15,265 bases of DNA, taken from assembly GCA_000482145.1 (NCBI GenBank), contig AUXH01000466.1:1-15265 (forward strand), in the 5' to 3' direction. Shown in pieces: positions 1 through 7,700 of the stretch. Under the pieces are notes generated by a model, which saw nothing but the letters and a program-made list of their open reading frames with translations, searched no databases and had not been told where the DNA came from. A program made the position numbers and the translations under genes. Numbering within the stretch: position 1 is the stretch's first letter; the number at the start of each line of letters is the position of its first letter. This DNA comes from Strigomonas culicis. Taxonomy: Eukaryota; Euglenozoa; Kinetoplastea; Trypanosomatida; Trypanosomatidae.

Positions 1-597
1 TTGCCGAGCCGCGCCCTTCGCGACGAACATGAACTTGTATTCCATCCCCTTCGTCGCGTAGAGGTCGATCTGCGCCGGCAGGTTGGTGCCCGTGTTCTTC
101 TCGTCGTACAGGTTCAGCGGCACGTTCTGGCTATAGCGCAGGTTGCGGCTCTGGAACGTGTCGTACACGCCGCGGCTGAGCGCCTCCTCGTCGTTGCCGG
201 CCACAAAGACCTGCTCGCCGCGGTACCCGGCGATGATGGCCGTGCCCGTGTCCTGGCAGCTCGGCAGCACGCGGTCGGCGGCGATCTTCGCGTTCTTCAG
301 CAGCTGCAGCGCGACGAAGCGGTCGTTGTCGCTGGCCTCCGGGTCGTCGAAGATGCGGCTGAGCGACGCCAGGTGAGACGGGCGCAGCAGGTGCTCGATG
401 TCGTCGAACGCGGTGCTGGACAGGAGCCGCAGCCCCTCCGGCTCCACCTTCAGGAAGTCCGGCATGCCGTTGCCGGGCGACACGACGCTCACGTGGTCCT
501 TCGACAGAAGGCGGAACTTGGTGTCCTTGTGCCCGCACTTCGGGATGAGCGGCACGAAGCTGAATTCAGCCAAGCGAGAAAAAGAGCGGCGAAACAT
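1..597 (-). CDS. FH: Class I fumarate hydratase, N-terminal part (runs off left edge; probable frameshift at edge)
   Basis: Iron-sulfur class I fumarase, interconverting fumarate and L-malate. The 199 visible codons align throughout with the N-terminal part of bacterial FumA-type and Leishmania enzymes: LRPSHLASL at 71-79, [19 protein letters not shown] at 84-102, [12 protein letters not shown] at 111-122, SQNVPLNLY at 156-164 and [14 protein letters not shown] at 168-181. Cys114 in the CQDTGT motif corresponds to a [4Fe-4S] ligand of the family. Family members are about 550 residues, so roughly 350 lie beyond base 1. The ATG at 597 is the only in-frame start before an upstream stop. The N-terminus ([12 protein letters not shown]) is rich in Arg, Ser and Phe and almost free of acidic residues, which suggests the mitochondrial rather than the cytosolic isoform. 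The last codons read AKGAARQ where the family has AKGGGSA; one extra base near positions 9-14 restores the motif, so a one-base deletion or sequencing error is likely there. Family assignment is very sure; isoform is inference. Confidence 0.93.
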   Translation of the reverse strand, partial: MFRRSFSRLAEFSFVPLIPKCGHKDTKFRLLSKDHVSVVSPGNGMPDFLKVEPEGLRLLSSTAFDDIEHLLRPSHLASLSRIFDDPEASDNDRFVALQLLKNAKIAADRVLPSCQDTGTAIIAGYRGEQVFVAGNDEEALSRGVYDTFQSRNLRYSQNVPLNLYDEKNTGTNLPAQIDLYATKGMEYKFMFVAKGAARQ

Positions 598-1419
598 CTG
601 TACTGACTTCGGATCGCCTAGTTTTCGTTTCTTTTTGTTTTTATTTTGTGTGTGTATCTGTGTTAAAGAAAAAATGAAAGCAATAATAGTATAATGTACT
701 AGTAAGTTTATTTGTTTTGTTTGGATTTTGTGAAGAGTATTTATTTGTTCTTCTATTGTCATGATAAAGAAGTGTGAAGGCCAAGAAAAGAGAGGAGAGA
801 AAAGGCATGAGATGCATAGAAGTGAACCCGAGCAGGAAAAAGAAAGATGAGTAAATACACAATCATCTTTGATAGACTTGTGTTTCTTCCTCTTATGGAC
901 TCGGCGTTGTTGGTTCCTAGTACATTTAATGTGCGCATATTTTAATTGTTCAATATATGGATTCTTTTAAAAAAATATCAGAGTGCGTGAGCCGCGACGC
1001 TCAATTAAGAAAAAAAAATGAAAAGACCGTTCTTTATTAAGCTTAGCCATTCTTGAGGCACAAGGTGAAAAGGAAAGGTGTTTAGAGAGAGGGTTTCAAC
1101 GATTGAGTAAGTGCTGTGTCACTGTTGTGCAGTGTACACGATGTTTAAGAAAGAGGAAGGCGAGGTGTGTATACAGCAAGAATGGAAAAAAGAAACGACA
1201 GCGGCTTGATTTACAACGTATGAAGATACAAAAAAAGTACCAAAAAAATCAAGAGAGAGAAAAAAAGAAGAATTATACTATTCATTGTTTATATAAAACC
1301 TATATATAGCTTCACTTTTGTATATAAAAAAAATAAACAAAGAGAAAATATTGGAGGCGCTAACGGACAAAAGAAAAAACAACAAGCAAAAATAAAACAA
1401 GTTTTGAATTAGACATATA
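598..1419. other. AT-rich spacer between the LRR gene and fumarase
   Basis: 822 bases, AT-rich, with many A-runs on the plus strand. It should hold the 3' UTR of the LRR mRNA and the splice region of fumarase. Short ORFs here (about 641-862 minus and 1103-1309 plus) are low-complexity Lys-rich or Phe/Ser/Leu-rich translations of purine or pyrimidine runs, and I do not regard them as genes. A small GC-rich patch at 981-1002 contains a 5-bp inverted repeat (TGAGC/GCTCA). No tRNA or rRNA is visible. Confidence 0.7.
658..685 (-). promoter_or_regulatory. Predicted spliced-leader acceptor for the fumarase gene
   Basis: On the minus strand a T/C-rich tract (about 685-663) runs into an ACACAG, with the AG at 659-658. 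This would give a 60-nt leader without an upstream ATG before the start at 597. It is predicted from pattern only. Confidence 0.6.
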
Positions 1420-2910
1420 TCAACACACAATCGAGCCGTTGCGGCTCGACTCATTACTACACGCCTTGTCTTCACTGGTACTGGCTATCTCATCGAGGGG
1501 CGTCTCATGCGCCTCTACGTGGCAATTGCTTTGACGTTCGTTCATCATCTCTGTCAGGTCCGCCTTGGACCCTGTTGTGCAGTCGTTTTTCGATAGGATC
1601 AAATGATCGAGCTTCGGACTCGTGAGGCGCGATAGCAGTGAGCACACGTCGCGCATCCCGGCGTCCGTGATGTGGTTGTCCGAGAGGTCCAGGACGGACA
1701 GGGGCGCGATGCTGCGCAGGAAGAGGCTCACCACCGAGACGGCGCCGCAGTTCCCCAGGTGGCACGAGGCGAGCCGCAGCTCGCGCAGATGGTCGAAGTG
1801 TTCGATGGCGAACGACAGCTCCGCGATTCCCTCCGTGCTGAGCATGTTGTCCGAGAGGTGCAGCTCCTCCAGCAGCGGGAACAGCAGCAGCCGCTGCCCG
1901 AGCGCCTTCGCGCCGCGGAAGGTGAGGCGGCACTGCGACAGGTCCAGCACCCGCAGCTGCGGGAGCTGCTTCAGCTCCGTGAGCATGAGCAGCATGCTGC
2001 TGTCGCTGTCCATCGCGCCGGCCAGCCGCAGCTCGCGCAGGTTCGCCGCGCAGTGGCACACGTTGGCTGCCAGGCCCGCCACGAGCGCCCGGTGCGTCGG
2101 GTTGTGGCTGAGGGAGAGGCGCTGGAGCGTGGGCGGAAGGGCGACCGTGTCGTCGGTGCACACCGACGCGAAGGCGGGAACCGTATCGTTGTACGAGAGG
2201 TCGACGGACTCCAGCGAGGAGCGGTGGATGCCCGCCGCGACGCACTGGGCGGAAGCGTCGTCCATGTGGCAGTGCGACAGGTAGAGCTCCCGCAGCTGCG
2301 GCGACTGCGCCACCAGCTTGCCCAGCGCGCTCGCGGCGACGTAGTCGAGGCGGTTGAAGGAAACGTTCAGCACCAGCAGCGACGATCCGTCCTCCGCGCC
2401 GAGCCGCTGGAACATGCGCGCCAGGGCCTTCCCCGTGAAGTGCGTCTGCGATACGTCGAGGTACTGCGTGGAGGCCGAAAGGAAGAGCAGCATCTCCTCC
2501 AGCACCTCGTCGCCCACCTCCGTCTCGCTGATGTCCAGGCACGACAGCATCGGCGCATGCTGCACAAGGACGCTGATCAGCTGCACGAAGAGCTCCGAGG
2601 TGATGTTCGTCTGCTTGAGGCCCAGGTAGCGCAGGCGCGCGGCGCCGCCCGCCACGACCGCCTCGATGAGGCACTCCCACCCCAGCGGCGTCAGCTGCGC
2701 CCCCCGGATGTTGACGGTCTCGACGTTCGTGCGGCGCAGCAAGTAGTTCTTCAGCGTGAGGCAGCTCACGTCGTCGCTGAGCAGGACGCCGTGCGCGGCA
2801 AAATCGAGCTGCTCGAGGTCCTGCTGTAGAAGCCACTGCAGCTGCACCGCCTCGTCCGCCGTCGACGCAGGCGTGCACGTACGCAGAGGCTGTGGAGAGA
2901 GGGTCTGCAT
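1420..2910 (-). CDS. Leucine-rich-repeat protein, ribonuclease-inhibitor-like (496 aa)
   Basis: Almost the whole protein is a stack of leucine-rich repeats. I count 14 units spaced about 25-30 residues, beginning near 63 (VETVNIRGAQLT), 93, 122, 148, 178, 206, 233, 262, 291, 319 (LRVLDLSQCRLT), 347, 375, 404 (LSVLDLSDNHIT) and 434. The spacing and the LxxLxLSxNxLTxxG pattern resemble the ribonuclease-inhibitor (RNI-like) class, which folds as a solenoid and binds protein partners. No kinase, F-box, membrane or signal segment is visible. The tail after about 450 is polar, rich in Ser, Glu and Asn, with scattered Cys, ending in IVC. The start at 2910 is preceded by a likely splice acceptor 16 nt away. 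The partner and role are unknown; such proteins in trypanosomatids are mostly annotated only by their repeats. That the gene is real is very sure. Confidence 0.93.
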   Translation of the reverse strand: MQTLSPQPLRTCTPASTADEAVQLQWLLQQDLEQLDFAAHGVLLSDDVSCLTLKNYLLRRTNVETVNIRGAQLTPLGWECLIEAVVAGGAARLRYLGLKQTNITSELFVQLISVLVQHAPMLSCLDISETEVGDEVLEEMLLFLSASTQYLDVSQTHFTGKALARMFQRLGAEDGSSLLVLNVSFNRLDYVAASALGKLVAQSPQLRELYLSHCHMDDASAQCVAAGIHRSSLESVDLSYNDTVPAFASVCTDDTVALPPTLQRLSLSHNPTHRALVAGLAANVCHCAANLRELRLAGAMDSDSSMLLMLTELKQLPQLRVLDLSQCRLTFRGAKALGQRLLLFPLLEELHLSDNMLSTEGIAELSFAIEHFDHLRELRLASCHLGNCGAVSVVSLFLRSIAPLSVLDLSDNHITDAGMRDVCSLLSRLTSPKLDHLILSKNDCTTGSKADLTEMMNERQSNCHVEAHETPLDEIASTSEDKACSNESSRNGSIVC

Positions 2911-3445
2911 GATTTTCTTTCTTTAACTTTTTACACGAAAAAAAAAACTTATATTTTATTTCTGACACAGTAGTACAACTATACGGAGAGAAGTACACGG
3001 AACACTTATTCAATCCACCAAAAAGTATATATAAAAAAAAGTGCTCTTTCGAACAACCAAAAAGAAGACGATGGTGGATTCAAAAATGAGTGTACAAAGG
3101 TTCCAGTGTGAAATAACGCAAGTTATTAGTGGTACTACTCCTTTTACACAATTTGAAGTGGATAACTTTACTGTAACGCGAGACACTTCCCATAATTCAT
3201 TTTTTTTTTCTTGATATGCGGGATACTGTTGGGCCTAAAGCTATATACAAGGTAGTCTCAACCGTAATTAAAACAGCACAATAAACAACAACAACGAAAA
3301 ACGTGAATACTCTATGGACCTTTTTCTTTTACTGATTCTATTCTAATGGTTCCAGCTTTATATAATTATTTGTATGTATACAGCGTAAGCCTGCTTTTAA
3401 CAGCTGTTCTCACACCCTATTTCCTCTGCTCATGGCATCTATGAT
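2911..3445. other. AT-rich spacer between the 306-aa gene and the LRR gene
   Basis: 535 bases holding the 3' UTR of the 306-residue protein gene and the splice region of the LRR gene. It has several A/T homopolymer runs and no ORF that looks coding. No structured RNA or repeat was recognised. Confidence 0.65.
2927..2949 (-). promoter_or_regulatory. Predicted spliced-leader acceptor for the LRR gene
   Basis: A run of ten T on the minus strand (2947-2938) is followed by the first AG at 2928-2927, giving a predicted leader of 16 nt. A second T-run near 3036-3028 could drive an alternative, more distal acceptor. Confidence 0.5.
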
Positions 3446-4366
3446 CTAAATCTTCATGACAGCAAGCTTTGTATTGTTCGAATTGGCTCCAAAGGCATCC
3501 GCAAAGTCCTTGAACGGAACGGGCAGGTCGGACAGGAGACCCTCCAGCGCGTCCTCGTCGTCGATGTCCTTGTAGTCTTCCATGTCCCACATCAGGTCCG
3601 CGAACTCCAGCAGCGTCAGCGGCAGCGAGGTCAGCGAGACGAGCTGGTCCAGGCAGCGCCGCAGCGTGAGCTGCGGCCGCGCCGGCTCCTCGTCCAGCGA
3701 CCACGGCTGCAGCTTCGGCCTGGGCGTGCTCGCGGTGACGCTCCCCACCAAGTCGCGGCCCAGCTGAACGTAGAAGTTCGCGATGCCGCGCGCCCGCTGC
3801 TGCACGTGGTCGCGCACCGCCTGACAGAGCCGCTCCTGGCGCGTGTAGCTGATGCTGCGGCGGCTGGCCGGCGTCGGCTTCCCCAACGGCACCTCCAGCA
3901 CCGAGCCGCGCATCTGCTGCTGCGTGAACGCGTATGCGAGCGCGCCGCGCACCTCGCTCGTCGCGGTGCGCTCCGGCTCCCGCCGCACTAGGGGGCGGAC
4001 GGGGTCCATCCGCAGCGGGTCCTTGTACTCGGGCTTGATGTTGACTACTTGAACGTGCTGCTGACTCGCCTTGTTGTCGTGCCAGATGCGGATGCCCTCC
4101 ACCGGGTCCCTACGCGCTGTCTGCGCGACGGGGCGGGTGCACCGGCGGGGAAAGTCGTGGGTCTCGGTGGACTCGACGTTGGTGTCACGACGCGAGAGGG
4201 GGCGGGAGGGCAGCTGGTCCTGCACGCCGGTACCTTCGCGTATGCCATTACCGGAGGCGAAGATGTTCAGCGTTCCGTAGTTGTCGCGAAACCGCTCGCA
4301 GTGCATGCGCTTCGTTGGCCCGAAGTACTGCTCTCGGTACGTGGGCTTGAGATAAAAGGGCTCCAT
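3446..4366 (-). CDS. Unrecognised protein, 306 aa, probably kinetoplastid-specific
   Basis: I do not recognise a family. The GC-rich, codon-structured sequence supports a real gene. The N-terminal block (residues 1-36, including YREQYFGPTKR at 10-20 and ERFRDNYGTLNIF at 24-36) is aromatic-rich and ordered-looking. Residues 40-175 are basic, Pro/Arg/Thr-rich and probably flexible. A helical stretch around 176-208 (RQERLCQAVRDHVQQRARG) and a Leu-rich helix at 233-261 follow, then an acidic segment DMEDYKDIDDEDALEGLL at 261-278; this lacks proper EF-hand loop spacing. There is no signal peptide or membrane segment. The frame is open up to an ATG at 4459, but that extension is encoded by the polypyrimidine tract and lies upstream of the predicted splice acceptor at 4375-4374, so I take the second Met, at 4366. 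A role as a structural, perhaps cytoskeletal, protein is only a guess. Confidence 0.82.
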   Translation of the reverse strand: MEPFYLKPTYREQYFGPTKRMHCERFRDNYGTLNIFASGNGIREGTGVQDQLPSRPLSRRDTNVESTETHDFPRRCTRPVAQTARRDPVEGIRIWHDNKASQQHVQVVNIKPEYKDPLRMDPVRPLVRREPERTATSEVRGALAYAFTQQQMRGSVLEVPLGKPTPASRRSISYTRQERLCQAVRDHVQQRARGIANFYVQLGRDLVGSVTASTPRPKLQPWSLDEEPARPQLTLRRCLDQLVSLTSLPLTLLEFADLMWDMEDYKDIDDEDALEGLLSDLPVPFKDFADAFGANSNNTKLAVMKI

Positions 4367-4751
4367 CTGTTTGCTTGGGGGAGAAAGAAAGTGAACGGAA
4401 AAGGTAGAAGCTGGTGAACTGGTAATGAAGCATCTCCATTTTAACAAGGAAGCATACACAGATAATACGAGGGTGTTTTAGCACGCGCTCGCACGAAAGA
4501 AGAAAAACACAGAATGCGTATATGACGCGATGCGCTAGTAGCATATAATAGATGTCTGTTAAAAAAGAGTGTTATTATTAGATGAAATCATTAAATGCAA
4601 CGAAAATAGACACGTACTTGCGCACATTAGAAACGGAATACAACAGCGACAGCAAAGCGTCAAGGTGAACTGCAAGATGCTACAATTGCTTTTCCGCACT
4701 TTAGAAGGGAAAGAAAACTTCACTAAGCGTCACGCATCGTCGGCTGTACGC
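4367..4751. other. AT-rich spacer between listerin and the 306-aa gene
   Basis: 385 bases containing the 3' UTR of listerin and the splice region of the next gene. Nothing else recognisable: no tRNA, no repeat, no convincing ORF apart from the N-terminal overhang of the neighbouring frame. Confidence 0.6.
4374..4410 (-). promoter_or_regulatory. Predicted spliced-leader acceptor deciding the start of the 306-aa gene
   Basis: A pyrimidine-rich tract on the minus strand (about 4410-4377) ends in CCCCCAAG, AG at 4375-4374, only 7 nt upstream of the ATG at 4366. Splicing here would remove the upstream in-frame ATG at 4459. A second AG at 4368-4367 touches the ATG. Confidence 0.55.
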
Positions 4752-7700
4752 TTACTCCGCGACCCACGGAGAGCGGCAGAGGGGGCAGATGGTCTGGCCA
4801 CCGCCAGCCCACCACGTGTACAGACAGTTCGAGTGGAACTTGGAGTTATGGCACACGGAGCAGCGCATATCGGGCAGCTTGTGGTTGACCGCGTTGACAA
4901 CCGCAAAACAAACAGGGCAGGGCTCCGAGTCGTTGTAGTAGGCGTCCAGGTTCTGCCGGAAGAGATCAATCGAGTTCCAAATGTTGGCGGAGCCCCCGAA
5001 GAGTAGCACCGTCATCTTCAGAATCCACGTGCGGCGCTGCTCGGTCGAGACCCCACTTTCCCGCCCCGTGATGGGCTCCACCTTGGGCTGGCGCAGCGGG
5101 AAGGACTCCGGAAAGGTGATGCGAACGGCCGCCTTGGCGTCCTCCATCTCGTACACCAGTGTGATGCAGCGCGTCTGCGTGCTCAGCTGCACCGTGAAGT
5201 TGTCGCCGACGCTGAACGAGGGGCTGTTGTCCGGGCTGTGCTGCATCACGGCGGTGAAGCTTTCCTGGATGAGGAGGGGTGTGATGTGCACGGAGACAAA
5301 ATCGAAGAAGAGCGCCTGAGACTTGCGCTCGAGCGTGGCCAGCCAGCTGCCGACCAGGGACAGCGTGGGCCCGCGCAGCAGGTAGCCCAGGAGGGCCGCC
5401 GCGCCGCGCCCGAGCTCGACCATCCCGTCCGCCGCGTCCACGTGCGTCAGGGACGCGGCGCTGAAGCCGAAGTGGTCCGCGCTCGCGCTTTTGCCGCCCG
5501 CCACCACCTGTATGGACGAGGCCAGAATGGAGTCCTCCACCCGTTTGGACTTTTGGTACGCCGGCGTCAGCAGCAGCGCGAACATGAGGTCGAGGAGGTT
5601 GTAAACGGCCGTGCGCCACTCCGCGTAGGACGCGCCGCCGCTCGCCTGATCGGTGAGCTCCGCCTCCGGCGTTGACAGGTACACGCACCAGGACAGGAGG
5701 TACGGAAAGAGGATCAGCTTCAGCTTGTGCGTCTTGTGGAGGAGCACGTTGAATCGCCGGAAAACGGCGACCTTCGCTTGGTTCGACGTCGAGTACTCGG
5801 TGCGAATGGGTTTCCACGACCGCTTCTGCATGATCTTCAGCATGGCGTCTTGCAGGGGAAAGCCAGAGCCCACCAAGGTGAGGTTCGCCAGCAGACAGGC
5901 ACACCGAAGCACGCCGGTCACCGTTTCGTCACCCATCGCTTCGAGCTTCGCGATGGGGGCCGCGTTAAGCCACGCGTAGGCGAAGGAAAACACCTGCGTA
6001 ATCTTGCGCACACTGGTCTCCGACGCCCGAAAGCCGGCGACATCGAAGGAGTTGAGATTGCTCAGGTAGCCCAGCGTAAAGGCAATGAGCTTGGCGACAA
6101 GCGTGTCCTGGCCTCCCCCCGCGTGCCGCAGCTGCGAGATGGCCTCGCACACGGCGTCAAAAATGACTGAGTTGACCGCCCCGCGCAGTACGTCGTCCAT
6201 GCGGTTGTGGATGATCACGCCGTGCCGCGCGAGCACGGCCGCCATGGCGACCCTGCGCACCAGCTCGAAGTTGAGAGGTGCGTCGCCGGCCGTGCTGACC
6301 TGCAGCCGTCCGTTCGAGGGCATGTGCTTCAGTGTGTAGCACCGGCACAGCGCGTTCACGATGGCGCGCACCAGATCGGAGAAGATGGCCATGTCGAGCA
6401 CGCGCGTGCATGAGAGCTCCGCGAGCAGCTCCAAGCACTCCATTGGCCGCTGCTTCTGCGCAAACGCGATCACCGCCGTTACGGTGGACGGCGGCACCAC
6501 CGGCAGTGTGTTGAGGTGGCGGTGGACAATCAGGATGACCTTCGCCGTCTGCAGGTCCCACATGGGTAGGGACGCCAGCCCCTCGCTGATCAGCTGCGCC
6601 TTTGCCTTGGGCGCCGCGATGAGCATGTTGTCCTTGACCGCGTTGGCCGCCTGGTCCATCCAGCGGAAGAAGGTCGTGTACGCGATCACCGCCGCCTCCT
6701 GAATGCCCTTTGCTCCGTCGGCGCTCAGCAACGAGTCGATGAGAGAGGCAGACACAACGCTGATGAGGCTGCGGCCGCACACGAGAAAGGCGTCGTGCGA
6801 CGCCGCGGCCACCTCCCGCGCGAGGTCGCGGATCACAACGCCCAGGGTCGCCAGCAGCGGCCACACGTCCTCCGCCGCGTTGAGGAGCCCGACAAACTCC
6901 TCGGCAAGTTTCGTCTCCCCAAAGCGGAAGAAGAGGTCCGGCAGGAGCTTGTTCAGCAGCGCGTGTCGCGTCGTCGCGGAGAAGGCCTCGCGTCGGGCAG
7001 CGGCGCGGAGAAGAAAGAGAAAGATGCGCGCGGCACCGCGCGGCTCCGTGTCCGCGATGCCGGTGTGATCGACCAGACGTATCAGCTGCGCTGTGCGCAC
7101 GGTGCCCTCCATCGTCAGGTCCAGCTCGGACAGTGCAAACACGCCGTCGAAGAGGGATAAAAACGCTGTCATCCCCTTCTTGCCATCGCCACCTGCAGTG
7201 GCGCTGCAGTGAATTGCAAAGCGCTTCCAAAGATCCTCCGACGCGATGTAGTGCTGCAACACGGCCGGCGAGGCGAGGGGGAGGAGGTACTGGAGATACT
7301 GCACCGCCAGCGTTGAGGGGCTCGCCTCATCATCCAGCTCCTGGTCGAAGTACCGTGTCGACAGTTCATCCAGCTTCTCCTGCCTGATGGAATAGGACGT
7401 GATGAACTGCTTGACCGACCCCACGAGATGGTCGAATGTATGCGCTTTCAGAAAGTGATGCTTCTTCTCCATGGCTGCCACAAGAGCCTCTTCTTCCTCT
7501 TCTTCCTCTTCTTCCTCTTCCCCGTCCGCGCTGGCCAGGGAGATGCGTAGTGCTTTGATCGAGACGAACTGCTCCGGAAACAGACGCGGCGCCACACTGA
7601 CCGCCAGTCTCAAAAAGTAACTGCACAGTTGTATCGTAAAGGCATCCTCCGCAGAGAGGACCAAGAGCTGCGCGAGGTCGGTGCCACTGGAGAGCAAAGA

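Noticed and set aside
1..606. Plus-strand open frame of 201 codons covering the fumarase region
   Set aside because: It is the antisense shadow of the fumarase gene; the minus strand gives an unmistakable family match.
981..1002. GC-rich patch with a 5-bp inverted repeat in the fumarase-LRR spacer
   Set aside because: Too short and weak to call a structured RNA; no nearby ORF or splice signal supports it.
1103..1309. Plus-strand Lys/Arg-rich small ORF in the fumarase-LRR spacer
   Set aside because: It has no ATG at its beginning, runs against the array, and its Lys-rich content is just translation of purine runs.
1672..2829. Plus-strand 385-codon frame opposite the LRR gene
   Set aside because: Antisense shadow with Arg/Gln/Val-rich low-information sequence and no family resemblance.
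1505..3013. Minus-strand 502-codon frame overlapping the LRR gene
   Set aside because: Its Ala/Arg/Gly-rich, repeat-free translation is typical of a shifted frame in GC-rich DNA; the other frame has 14 regular LRRs.
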